Shown here in pieces: positions 6,676 through 15,484 of a stretch of DNA of 23,753 nt. Position numbers and translations under genes: made by a program. How positions within the stretch are numbered: position 1 is the stretch's first letter; every line of letters begins with the position of its first letter. This DNA comes from Gammaproteobacteria bacterium (GTDB lineage Bacteria > Pseudomonadota > Gammaproteobacteria > DAOWEP01), in assembly GCA_030638455.1 (NCBI GenBank), contig DAOWEP010000060.1, forward strand, positions 1-23,753, written 5' to 3'. The notes beneath the pieces are model-generated. The model searched no databases, had not been told where the DNA came from, and saw only the letters and a program-made list of their open reading frames with translations.

Positions 6676-7770
6676 GTGGCCAGGATAAATGCATTCTTAC
6701 AACTAGGTCGGGAGCAGCGCTGTTCAGATATACATCTTGCAGTAGGATCACCTCCTCTGCTTCGCATAATGGGCGACCTTGTACCGATCAAATACAGAGA
6801 ACTCAGTGAAACCGAATTACATGACCTGCTTTATGAGATATTGACTGACGAACAAAAATCAACACTTGAAAGCGGTGATGACCTGGATTTTTCTTATCAG
6901 GATGAAGAACTGGGCAGATTCAGGGTCAGTATATACAGAAAACTGGGTGGCCTTGGCGCTTCCTTCAGAGTAATTGCATTACAGATACCAAGCCTGTCCG
7001 ATCTTGGGTTACCTGCTGTTGTTGAAAAAATGCTTAATATCCAGCATGGGCTGATCCTGGTTACCGGTGCAACAGGTACTGGAAAAACAACTACCCTTGC
7101 GGCCATGATCAACCTCATCAACAACACACGCAGATTAAATATTATTACGCTTGAAGACCCTGTTGAATATCTATACAAAAGTAACATGTCTCTGGTTATT
7201 CAAAGAGAAGTTGGTAGCCAGGTAGAAAGCTTTGCAATGGGTCTGAGGGCCGCGCTGCGCGAAGACCCCGACGTTATTCTCGTTGGTGAGCTACGCGATC
7301 CGGAAACCATCTCTCTGGCGATGACAGCCGCAGAAACAGGGCATCTGGTACTGGGCACCTTACATACTTCCTCTGCAATGAAAACCATGGACAGAATTAT
7401 TGACGCAATGCCAACAGAACAGAAACATCAGGCAGTAACCTTCCTCGCACATAACCTGCGCGGCGTCATCAGCCAGAAGTTAATCAAGACAGCGAATAAC
7501 AGGGAACTGAAGGCAATTACCGAGATACTGGTAAATACACCTGCAATATCAAATCTGATTATGAATGGAAAGATGCACCAGATTCCATCTATGTTACAAA
7601 CAGGTGCAAACAAAGGCATGCAGCTAATGGATCAGGCCCTGATGAAAGCATTAAACAAGAAAGAAATCGACCCTGATGACGCATATAAACATGCAACAGA
7701 CAAGAGCATATTTCAGGCATTTGTAACAAACCCTGAAATACTTCCACAACTTAATATTAATGTTAGTTAG
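6676..7770 (+). CDS. pilT: PilT-type retraction ATPase (first of two tandem copies)
   Basis: This encodes 364 residues from GTG 6676. The start is chosen because AAGGA lies 8 nt upstream, at the end of the kinase gene, and because it makes the N-terminus (ARINAFLQLGREQRCSDIHL) align with the second copy. Longer in-frame starts lie inside the kinase gene. The PilT family are hexameric cytosolic ATPases that depolymerise type IV pili. Motifs: N-terminal SDIHL domain, Walker A GATGTGKTT (K137), Asp box ITLEDPVEY, IQREVG, ALREDPDVILVGELRD with E205, and a His box with H223 and H230. All are competent for ATP hydrolysis. The C-terminal AIRNLIR motif needed for retraction in studied PilTs reads AISNLIM here. 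There is no PilB, PilC, pilin or secretin gene in the window. The substrate could be a pilus encoded elsewhere. Confidence 0.92.
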   Translation: MARINAFLQLGREQRCSDIHLAVGSPPLLRIMGDLVPIKYRELSETELHDLLYEILTDEQKSTLESGDDLDFSYQDEELGRFRVSIYRKLGGLGASFRVIALQIPSLSDLGLPAVVEKMLNIQHGLILVTGATGTGKTTTLAAMINLINNTRRLNIITLEDPVEYLYKSNMSLVIQREVGSQVESFAMGLRAALREDPDVILVGELRDPETISLAMTAAETGHLVLGTLHTSSAMKTMDRIIDAMPTEQKHQAVTFLAHNLRGVISQKLIKTANNRELKAITEILVNTPAISNLIMNGKMHQIPSMLQTGANKGMQLMDQALMKALNKKEIDPDDAYKHATDKSIFQAFVTNPEILPQLNINVS

Positions 7771-7782
7771 ATTTTTCATCCT

Positions 7783-8868
7783 ATGGACAATGAAAATCGC
7801 ATAAATTCATTTCTTGAAATGGTGATCAAGCAAAATGGGTCAGACTTGCACCTTGTATCTGGTAACCCACCAAGAATGAGGCTACAGGGGGACATTTACC
7901 CTATCAAGTATCGTGAACTTGATGCAGAAGAAACGATGGAATTATTGACAGAAATCATGCCCGAACATAAACGAAAGGAATTCGAAAATAAGGACAGCAT
8001 TGATTTCACCTATGAAGCACCCCACCTTTCCAGGTTTCGGGTAAACGTCTTCAGACACGTAAAGGGTGTAGGCGCTGTTTTCAGGATTATCCCGAACAAG
8101 ATTAAAACACTGGATGATTTGAAACTACCACCCATCATCAAGAATCTGTGCGGTCAAACCAAAGGGCTGATACTGGTCACAGGGCCTACCGGCTCTGGGA
8201 AAACCACAACTCTTGCGGCTATGGTTGACCATATAAACACTGAACGAAAGGCACATATTATCACTATTGAAGACCCTATAGAGTATGCACACCAGAACAA
8301 AAGCAGCCTGGTCAGCCAGCGAGAAGTGGGCACTCATACAAACAGTTTTGTACAGGCACTCAGATCTGCCTTAAGAGAAGACCCGGATGTTATTCTTGTC
8401 GGTGAATTAAGAGATTTTGAGACGATCAGCATGGCAGTAACTGCGGCTGAAATGGGAATTCTAATTATCGGAACCCTCCATACAAATAGTGCGGCAGCAA
8501 CAGTTGAACGTATAATTAATGTGTTCCCTCCGGGAGATGAGCCCTACATACGCACCATGCTATCCACATCAATCTGCGGCATTGTTTGCCAACAACTCAT
8601 TCGCCTAAAAGATAACAGAGACCGTATGGCCGTGGTGGAGGTAATGCTAAATAACACTGCAATATCCAACATCATCAGACAGGGGCAACCCGAGCAAATC
8701 GATAATGTTATTCAAAGTGGATCCATGCAGGGTATGCAAAGTTTTGATAATGCGTTACGAAAATTGCTGGATGAAAATCTCATCTCGGGCACCGAAGCTT
8801 ATAAAAAATGTAAACATAAAGAAAATTTTGAGCAATATAAGCTGCTTCAGGATGAGATATATAGCTAG
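7783..8868 (+). CDS. PilT/PilU-type ATPase (second tandem copy, altered His box)
   Basis: This encodes 361 residues starting at ATG 7783, 12 nt after the first copy. It has no obvious Shine-Dalgarno, so translation is probably coupled. It is a clear paralogue of the first copy along its whole length (for example GDxxPIKYREL and ALREDPDVILVGELRD in both). Walker A is canonical, GPTGSGKTT with K140; the Asp box is ITIEDPIEY; Walker B is VILVGELRD with E208. The His box differs: the first histidine, in GHLV of PilT, is isoleucine 226 (MGILIIGTLHT), while H233 is kept. The C-terminal motif is AISNIIRQG rather than AIRNLIREG. In many gammaproteobacteria PilT is followed by PilU, a paralogue that assists but cannot replace it. 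This copy may play a PilU-like role, but it is closer to its neighbour than I would expect, so I give no symbol. Confidence 0.9.
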   Translation: MDNENRINSFLEMVIKQNGSDLHLVSGNPPRMRLQGDIYPIKYRELDAEETMELLTEIMPEHKRKEFENKDSIDFTYEAPHLSRFRVNVFRHVKGVGAVFRIIPNKIKTLDDLKLPPIIKNLCGQTKGLILVTGPTGSGKTTTLAAMVDHINTERKAHIITIEDPIEYAHQNKSSLVSQREVGTHTNSFVQALRSALREDPDVILVGELRDFETISMAVTAAEMGILIIGTLHTNSAAATVERIINVFPPGDEPYIRTMLSTSICGIVCQQLIRLKDNRDRMAVVEVMLNNTAISNIIRQGQPEQIDNVIQSGSMQGMQSFDNALRKLLDENLISGTEAYKKCKHKENFEQYKLLQDEIYS

Positions 8869-9149
8869 TGCTCTATACTTTGTAAAAAGAATATTCAAAG
8901 ATAGTACCCAGGAACCTGAGCATTAAAAACACAATTATTAAGGGTTCTGTTGTTATTCATCCCTACATAGAGCATGACTTTTGGCTTTCCCCTGGCCTGG
9001 AAAAAAGCCAAAAGTTAATGATTGTGCATTACTGGCCGATAAATGTTGCAAAAGCCAATGATAAAAATGAAACCCACTACCAATACAACAACAATTTAGT
9101 AATTGTATTTATTAACTGTTAATCAATAATCAGATACCAGGAAAAGATT
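8869..9149. other. Spacer between PilT operon and FHA gene
   Basis: There are 281 bp with no gene. It contains the 12-bp dyad at 8977-9015 and a very AT-rich run (about 9085-9135) that probably holds the FHA promoter. No confident -35/-10 pair can be picked out. Confidence 0.5.
8977..9015. terminator. Large 12-bp perfect dyad, possible bidirectional hairpin
   Basis: The arms ACTTTTGGCTTT (8977-8988) and AAAGCCAAAAGT (9004-9015) pair perfectly around a 15-nt loop in which CC/GG can add pairs. It lies 108 bp beyond the second PilT stop. As RNA this is a stable stem, but no T tract follows on either strand, so it is not a standard intrinsic terminator. It could act as a transcript end stabiliser or a protein-binding dyad. 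Confidence 0.4.
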
Positions 9150-9818
9150 ATGACGGCCAAACTGATTCTTACACTAGATGGCGCCATTATTAAGGAATAC
9201 CCCATCAATCAGGAATCGATCAGCATAGGACGCTCGCATGGTAATGATATCCAGATTAATGACAAGACCGTCAGTGGAAGGCATGCCCTGATTAATACTT
9301 TTGGTGGAGAGACTTTTGCTGAAGATCTTGGCAGCACCAATGGTACATTGGTAGATGGAAAACATATAAGCAAAATTCTGCTAATGCATGGTGATATTAT
9401 TCAGACAGGAACACACCAACTCGTCTACTTCAGTGAGGAAAAAGCTGAATATGAACCGACCATGTTTATAAAGGCAGAACTCTCTGAAACCCAGACCATA
9501 AACACCGGAGAACTACCTGAGGATCCCGCCAAAGGCCTACCTTTAGCAGGCGCAAAGATATTGAATGGCCCTTCTGCTAATACAGTCATGGAAATGCGGA
9601 AACCATTTAATACTATCGGATACAAGGGTATTTCATTAGCCGTAATTGCACGCGGTAATACACGCTATACCATCTCTGCACTTAAAAACATAAAGAGCAA
9701 ACGCTCTTCTGATGCCCCCCTGATCAACGGTAAACCTATAGGATCATTAGCACAGGAATTAAAAGAGCACGATATTATTGAGATCGCTGGATTTCAGATG
9801 GAATTTGTCAACATCTAG
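9150..9818 (+). CDS. FHA-domain protein with a degenerate second FHA-like half
   Basis: This encodes 222 residues from an ATG with AGGA 7 nt upstream, and has no signal or membrane segment. Residues ~1-95 form a classic FHA domain: SIGRSHGNDI with R28, VSGRHA with S42 and H45, and DLGSTNGT with N64. These are the residues that read phosphothreonine. A linker of about 25 residues follows. The second half (~119-222) has the FHA-like outline VMEMRKPFNTIGYKG ... PLINGKPIGSLAQELKEHDIIEIAGFQMEF, but lacks the GRS and SxxH signatures, so it may be a fold without phosphopeptide binding. With a kinase upstream and a phosphatase further up, this is the likely reader of the phospho signal. It has its own spacer and may be transcribed separately from the PilT genes. 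Confidence 0.9.
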   Translation: MTAKLILTLDGAIIKEYPINQESISIGRSHGNDIQINDKTVSGRHALINTFGGETFAEDLGSTNGTLVDGKHISKILLMHGDIIQTGTHQLVYFSEEKAEYEPTMFIKAELSETQTINTGELPEDPAKGLPLAGAKILNGPSANTVMEMRKPFNTIGYKGISLAVIARGNTRYTISALKNIKSKRSSDAPLINGKPIGSLAQELKEHDIIEIAGFQMEFVNI

Positions 9819-9893
9819 AAGCATTAATAAATCTGAATTCAACTAATAAAGCAATAAGTTTTTTAAATTAGAAAAATAAAAACGGAGTTGAAA

Positions 9894-10790
9894 ATGCCGT
9901 CGCAGTACTCGGGCAGACCTATTATTTATGGTGAGGTTTTATTTGACCAGTTTGAAGATGGCACATCTGTATTAGGAGGTGCGCCGTTTAATGTTGCATG
10001 GCACTTACAGGGATTAGGACTGAATCCTTTGTTCATCAGCAAAATTGGAAAAGATAGTACGGGTGAACAGGTGCTGGCTTCCATGCGGGGATGGGGCATG
10101 GACACCAGGGGTATTCAGGTTGATGATGAACGTCCAACTGGCACTGTTCAGGTGTTATTAGACAAGGGACAACCGACATTTGATATTTTACCCGATCAGG
10201 CTTATGACCATATCAACTATGAACCGATTAAAAACCTGCCTGATGATAATTATTCTCTTTTATATCACGGCTCTCTTATTACCCGGTCACCCGAATCTGA
10301 CTATACATTATTAAATATTATTACAGAAAAGAAATTACCTGTTTTTGTTGATATCAACCTCAGAGCTCCATGGAGTGATATTAAAAAGGTTATACGATCA
10401 CTTGAAACAGCAAATTGGGCAAAACTGAATGAGCATGAACTGGCATCTGTCCTGAACAGAGAATCTGTTCCAGACAAGGAAATCGAGACCTGTGCATCTC
10501 AGTTATGCCAGAAACTGGGGCTGGAGATTTTGATTGTAACATTGGGAGAAAAAGGTGCGTATTTTATTTCTCCAGATAAGACACTTACCGCAAAACCGGT
10601 AGCAGCAAAAGAACTAGCCGATACCGTGGGGGCCGGCGATGCATTTAGCGCAATAAGTATTTTTGGCCTGCTGCAGAATTGGCCTAATGAGAAGACATTA
10701 AAGCATGCGCTTGAATTTTCATCGACTATCTGTGGCATACATGGCGCAACTTCAGACAATCACGCTTTATACAAACCATTTCGCCACTAA
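9894..10790 (+). CDS. Fructokinase, PfkB/ribokinase family
   Basis: This encodes 298 residues. The ATG at 9894 is preferred over the TTG at 9888 because ACGGAG (9882-9887) is spaced correctly for it. The enzyme phosphorylates fructose (or a related sugar) with ATP in the cytosol. Motifs: the N-terminal GGAPFNVAWHLQGLG signature, ISKIGKDSTGEQV, RPTGTVQV substrate lid, VDINLRAPW, and DTVGAGDAF with the catalytic base D249. These are typical of fructokinases in the PfkB family. It is 9 nt ahead of sucrose-phosphate synthase and in line with sucrose synthase, so it probably returns fructose released by sucrose synthase to fructose 6-phosphate. PfkB kinases are easily confused by sequence; the context is what points to fructose. 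Confidence 0.88.
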   Translation: MPSQYSGRPIIYGEVLFDQFEDGTSVLGGAPFNVAWHLQGLGLNPLFISKIGKDSTGEQVLASMRGWGMDTRGIQVDDERPTGTVQVLLDKGQPTFDILPDQAYDHINYEPIKNLPDDNYSLLYHGSLITRSPESDYTLLNIITEKKLPVFVDINLRAPWSDIKKVIRSLETANWAKLNEHELASVLNRESVPDKEIETCASQLCQKLGLEILIVTLGEKGAYFISPDKTLTAKPVAAKELADTVGAGDAFSAISIFGLLQNWPNEKTLKHALEFSSTICGIHGATSDNHALYKPFRH

Positions 10791-10799
10791 CCCAAGAAT

Positions 10800-12983
10800 A
10801 TGAAGAACAATAAACCCAGTAGCATGGAAACAGAACAGAATAAACTGTATATAGTACTAGTTAGTATACATGGACTTCTTCGTGGCCATAATATGGAACT
10901 GGGCCGTGATGCAGATACTGGAGGTCAAACCAAATATGTAATTGAATTGGCCCGCGCCCTTTCCGAACACCCTGATGTTAATCGTGTAGACATACTGACC
11001 AGACAGGTCATAGACCCCAAAATTGACACTGACTACTCATATCCCATGGAGGAAATTGCGCATGGCGCAAATATCATCAGGCTACCCTGTGGCCCACGAA
11101 GATACTTAAGGAAAGAGGTATTATGGCCATACCTGGATAGTTTTATCGATAATTCCTTACAACATTTCAGGAAGATCAGTAGAGTTCCTGATGTTATTCA
11201 TGGTCACTATGCGGATGCAGGTTATGTCGGTTCTCGTATGTCTCAACTACTTGGGGTCCCGCTAATACAAACTGGACACTCTTTGGGAAGAGTCAAAAAA
11301 CAACGCATGCTGGATAGCGGTGCCAATGAAAAAACAATAGAAAACCAATACAACATAAGCCAAAGGATTGAGGCCGAGGAAATTGCACTTGGTAATAGCG
11401 CCCTGGTTATCGCCAGCACCAGTCAGGAAGTTGAAGAGCAATACAGTCAATATGAAAACTATCAACCGAAACGAATGATGATAATCCCGCCAGGGATAGA
11501 TCTGGTTAATTTCCACCCCCCCCAACGGGGTGATAAAAGGCCTGCAATTGAAAATGATGTCAACCGTTTTCTGAAGCACCCGAAGAAACCAATGATACTT
11601 GCATTGTCACGACCTGATGTAAGAAAAAATATTTCAACACTTGTTCGTGCATATGGTGAAAACCAGAAACTAAGGGAACATGCAAATCTGGTAATCGTTG
11701 CTGGTAACCGTGACGATATTCGCTCCATGGAAAAAGGTGCCAGAGAAGTTCTAACAGAGCTACTGATGCTAATTGATTACTATGATTTGTATGGCTCGGT
11801 CTCATATTTTAAACATCATAGATCAAGTGATGTACCGGACTTATACCGCCTTGTCGCCAGAAGCCGGGGCGTATTTGTCAACCCTGCACTTACCGAACCA
11901 TTCGGCTTAACACTAATCGAAGCATCCGCATGTGGCGCCCCCATTGTTGCAACAAGGGATGGCGGCCCAACTGACATTATCAAGCATTGCAGGAACGGCA
12001 TTCTTGTTAACCCCCTGGATGCAGATGAAATGGGTAATATCATACTGGATGCCATAACCAACAAGGCCAGGTGGAAACGTTGGAGCAGGAATGGAAAACA
12101 AGGTGCCAAGGAACACTATACATGGGATGGCCATGTAAAAAAGTACGTTCGCGAAATACAAAAAATAATAGGGAGAAAGCAGAAAAAACGCGTTTCCAGA
12201 TTCTCCAAAAACAGGCTGCCAAGTGTCGATCGGATACTTATTTGTGATATTGACAATACGCTAATCGGTGACAAGAAAGGTCTGGAGGAATTACTCTACA
12301 AAGTAAACCTGGCAAACGGGCACGTAGGCCTGGGGATAGCAACAGGCAGACGCCTGGAAAGCGCCATAAAAGTAATAAACGAATGGGGAATCCCCATGCC
12401 AGACATGCTCATTACAGCCGTAGGCACAGAAATCCACTACGGCTATGGCCAAAACATGATTGAAGATACGGGCTGGCAAAGACAAATTGAATACCGATGG
12501 GAACCAGAGAAGCTGATGAAGGCTGCATCAAAAATTCCTGGCCTCAAGCTTCAGGCAAAAAGTGAACAACGTAAATACAAAATAAGCTACAACATCGACC
12601 TGGACAAGATGCCCAGTGAAAAGGAAATTAATTGTCATTTCAGAAAGCTTGATTTGCATGCAAAGCTCGTCTTTTCACACGGTGCTTATCTGGACATACT
12701 TCCTGTTCGTGCATCCAAGGGCCTTGCCGTACGTTATCTTTCCATGCGCTGGGGTATTCCGGCTGAACGCTTTTTAGTGGCCGGGGACTCAGGTAATGAC
12801 GAGGGAATGCTAAGCGGAAATAACCTTGGTGTTGTTGTTGGTAATTACAGCGCCGAACTGGAGAAACTACGCGGGAAACCCAGAATATTTTTTGCAAATC
12901 AACATTATGCCAGGGGTGTAATTGAGGGCATTGAGCACTATGATTTCCTGGGTAAGCTTCGTTTACCGGCCGAGACAGGCTAG
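10800..12983 (+). CDS. sps: Bifunctional sucrose-phosphate synthase / sucrose-phosphate phosphatase
   Basis: This encodes 727 residues. The N-terminal ~465 residues form a GT4 (GT-B fold) glycosyltransferase: GLLRGHNMELGRDADTGGQT, the HGHYADAGYVG block, TGHSLGR, and the nucleotide-sugar site EPFGLTLIEASACGAP. They join NDP-glucose and fructose 6-phosphate. Residues ~475-720 form a HAD-type sucrose-phosphate phosphatase: CDIDNT with nucleophile D483 and D485, GIATGRR, and AGDSGNDEG with D663/D667, so the second step is also likely active. Start choice is open: ATG 10800 or ATG 10824, neither with a clear Shine-Dalgarno. It lies between fructokinase (9 nt) and sucrose synthase (24 nt), in one operon. 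Sucrose made here can serve as a compatible solute or carbon store. Confidence 0.93.
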   Translation: MKNNKPSSMETEQNKLYIVLVSIHGLLRGHNMELGRDADTGGQTKYVIELARALSEHPDVNRVDILTRQVIDPKIDTDYSYPMEEIAHGANIIRLPCGPRRYLRKEVLWPYLDSFIDNSLQHFRKISRVPDVIHGHYADAGYVGSRMSQLLGVPLIQTGHSLGRVKKQRMLDSGANEKTIENQYNISQRIEAEEIALGNSALVIASTSQEVEEQYSQYENYQPKRMMIIPPGIDLVNFHPPQRGDKRPAIENDVNRFLKHPKKPMILALSRPDVRKNISTLVRAYGENQKLREHANLVIVAGNRDDIRSMEKGAREVLTELLMLIDYYDLYGSVSYFKHHRSSDVPDLYRLVARSRGVFVNPALTEPFGLTLIEASACGAPIVATRDGGPTDIIKHCRNGILVNPLDADEMGNIILDAITNKARWKRWSRNGKQGAKEHYTWDGHVKKYVREIQKIIGRKQKKRVSRFSKNRLPSVDRILICDIDNTLIGDKKGLEELLYKVNLANGHVGLGIATGRRLESAIKVINEWGIPMPDMLITAVGTEIHYGYGQNMIEDTGWQRQIEYRWEPEKLMKAASKIPGLKLQAKSEQRKYKISYNIDLDKMPSEKEINCHFRKLDLHAKLVFSHGAYLDILPVRASKGLAVRYLSMRWGIPAERFLVAGDSGNDEGMLSGNNLGVVVGNYSAELEKLRGKPRIFFANQHYARGVIEGIEHYDFLGKLRLPAETG

Positions 12984-13007
12984 AAAAAATAACATAAAGG
13001 TAATGAC

Positions 13008-15404
13008 GTGTTTGAATCACTGACAGAATATCTACATACACATCGTGAAACGGTTTATCCACTGCTTAGGCACTATATTAACCTTGGTAAGCCCTTTCTG
13101 CTACAAACTGACCTGTGGGCTGAATTCCAGAAATTTTGCTCTAGTGAAAACAAGCACGACCTCTGCGACACCAGTATAAGCAGAATGATTCGACAGGCCC
13201 AGGAAGCCGCTATAGATTCTCCATGGATTTATCTAGCCATTCGACCTCGGAAGGCAACCTGGGTTTATATACGTTTTCACTTTGAAGAAATGGCGTTTGA
13301 AGAAGTAACAACATCAGAATTCCTGAAATTCAAGGAAAAACTTATCCTCGATAAAGACAAAGCAGGAAAATGGATGCTTGAAGTTGACCTTGCTCCCTTC
13401 AACCGGGAATTTCCAAAACTACAGGAAACACGCTCTATTGGTAATGGCGTAGAGTTCCTTAACCGGAAACTGTCAAGTCAGCTATTTCAGGATCTGGAGC
13501 AAGGCGACCATAAAATTCTTGAATTCCTGCGTGTACATCAATACCAGGGCATTCAACTAATGTTGAACGACCAGATCACTGACGTAAATAAACTACGTAA
13601 AGCCTTACGCCGCGCAGAAGATTACCTGAATGAACAACCCCAGGATGCAGAATCTATTAGTGTAATTCACACACTCAGAACACTGGGTTTTGAGCAAGGC
13701 TGGGGCAACACGGTAACACGCATAAGAGAAAGCCTGAACCTGTTATCTGACATACTCGAGGCACCAGAGCCCGGCAACCTGGAACAGCTTCTAAGCCGTA
13801 TCCCGATGATTTTCAGCATGGTCATCATGTCACCACATGGCTATTTCGGACAATCCAATGTGCTCGGCCTTCCTGATACAGGTGGTCAGGTAGTTTATAT
13901 CCTGGACCAGGTACGCGCACTTGAAAAAGAAATGCGCAAGAGAATCGCAGAACAAGGGTTAGAAATTGAACCACAGATTATAGTCATCAGCCGTCTCATT
14001 CCTGAGGCGGGTAATACTACCTGTGATCAAAAACTGGAAAGCATCGTTGGCACTGAAAATGCAAGAATATTACGCGTTCCATTCCGCAATTCAAATGGCG
14101 AGGTCCTGCAACAGTGGATATCCAGATTTGAGGTATGGCCTTACCTGGAAGACTTTTCTGCTGAAGTAGAAAAAGAAATACTGGCTGAACTTGGCGGACG
14201 ACCAGATCTAATTGTAGGTAATTACTCTGATGGAAATCTGGTTGCCACACTCCTTGCACATAATCTTAAGGTTACACAGTGCAATATCGCTCATGCTCTT
14301 GAAAAGGCAAAATACGTATATTCAGATTTATACTGGCATGACAGCGACAGTGAATACCATTTCTCCTGTCAGTTTACTGCCGACGTAATTGCGATGAATG
14401 CTGCTGATTTTATTATTACCAGCACATACCAGGAAATATCAGGACGAGAAGATAGCGTTGGCCAGTATGAAAGCTATAGTGCTTTCACCATGCCAGGACT
14501 GTATCGGGTTGTTCATGGGATTGATATGTTTGATCCTAAATTCAATATTGTCTCTCCGGGTGCGGATGCAGAAGTATACTTCCCTTACACAGAGACCCAA
14601 CAAAGGTTGACCAGCTTACATGATGAGATCAACGAACTGATATATGGAGATCCCGAACCGCAAGCCAGAGGGAAATTGATCGATAACGGAAAACCTCTAC
14701 TCTTTACCATGGCGCGGATGGACCGGATTAAAAATATTACCAGTCTGGTAGAGTGGTATGGGAAAAGTGAAAAAATACGTGAATTGGCAAACCTGGTCGT
14801 TGTTGCAGGCCATATAGACCCTGATAAGTCTCCTGACAGAGAAGAGCGCGACCAGATATTGAAAATGCATCAGCTCATGGATGAATACCAACTGGATGGC
14901 CATGTCCGCTGGCTGGGAAAACACCTTGAAAAAAATATGGCCGGGGAACTTTACCGATGCATTGCTGACAAACATGGTGCTTTTATTCAGCCAGCGCTGT
15001 TCGAGGCCTTTGGTTTGACTGTGATAGAGGCCATGGCCTGCGGCGTACCGACCTTTGCCACACTATACGGGGGGCCTCTTGAGATTATTGAAGATAATAT
15101 TTCCGGCTTTCACCTGGACCCTAACAATGCGGATGCCAGCACAGAAATTATTGTTAATTTTCTGGATCGATGTAATGACGATGAAGGATATTGGGAGCAG
15201 ATTTCAAAAGGAGGCGTAGAAAGAATCGAAAGCCGTTATACATGGAAACTGTACGCGGAGCGCATGATGACGCTTTCACGGGTATATGGATTCTGGAAAT
15301 ACGTTACCAATCTGGAGCGCGACGAAACCAGGCGGTATCTGGAGATGTTTTATGGTTTGCAATACAGGCCTCTTGCTGAAACAATAAGCAAGGATCATGA
15401 GTAA
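13008..15404 (+). CDS. sus: Sucrose synthase
   Basis: This encodes 798 residues from GTG 13008, with AAGG (12997-13000) 7 nt upstream. An overlapping ATG at 13003 is in another frame and soon stops. The length equals that of plant and bacterial sucrose synthases. The N-terminal ~260 residues are the regulatory region. The GT-B core starts near SPHGYFGQSNVLGLPDTGGQ (about residue 275) and contains SRLIPEAGNTTCDQ, the ISTYQEI-type segment (TSTYQEISG), FTMARMDRIKN, and the retaining-transferase motif EAFGLTVIEAMACGVP (about 665). The enzyme reversibly splits sucrose with NDP to NDP-glucose and fructose; studied bacterial forms often favour ADP, which would feed glycogen synthesis. It is the last gene of the sucrose operon. 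Confidence 0.95.
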   Translation: MFESLTEYLHTHRETVYPLLRHYINLGKPFLLQTDLWAEFQKFCSSENKHDLCDTSISRMIRQAQEAAIDSPWIYLAIRPRKATWVYIRFHFEEMAFEEVTTSEFLKFKEKLILDKDKAGKWMLEVDLAPFNREFPKLQETRSIGNGVEFLNRKLSSQLFQDLEQGDHKILEFLRVHQYQGIQLMLNDQITDVNKLRKALRRAEDYLNEQPQDAESISVIHTLRTLGFEQGWGNTVTRIRESLNLLSDILEAPEPGNLEQLLSRIPMIFSMVIMSPHGYFGQSNVLGLPDTGGQVVYILDQVRALEKEMRKRIAEQGLEIEPQIIVISRLIPEAGNTTCDQKLESIVGTENARILRVPFRNSNGEVLQQWISRFEVWPYLEDFSAEVEKEILAELGGRPDLIVGNYSDGNLVATLLAHNLKVTQCNIAHALEKAKYVYSDLYWHDSDSEYHFSCQFTADVIAMNAADFIITSTYQEISGREDSVGQYESYSAFTMPGLYRVVHGIDMFDPKFNIVSPGADAEVYFPYTETQQRLTSLHDEINELIYGDPEPQARGKLIDNGKPLLFTMARMDRIKNITSLVEWYGKSEKIRELANLVVVAGHIDPDKSPDREERDQILKMHQLMDEYQLDGHVRWLGKHLEKNMAGELYRCIADKHGAFIQPALFEAFGLTVIEAMACGVPTFATLYGGPLEIIEDNISGFHLDPNNADASTEIIVNFLDRCNDDEGYWEQISKGGVERIESRYTWKLYAERMMTLSRVYGFWKYVTNLERDETRRYLEMFYGLQYRPLAETISKDHE

Positions 15405-15484
15405 TACTTATATTCAATAGTGTAAATTACGCTAATCCATACCGCCTACAAATGCATGCGAACCTGTATTAATTGAAAAGCCAC

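Noticed and set aside
9033..9052. Sigma54-like promoter (TGGC ... TTGC) before the FHA gene
   Set aside because: The GG and GC pairs are separated by 12 bases, not the required 10.
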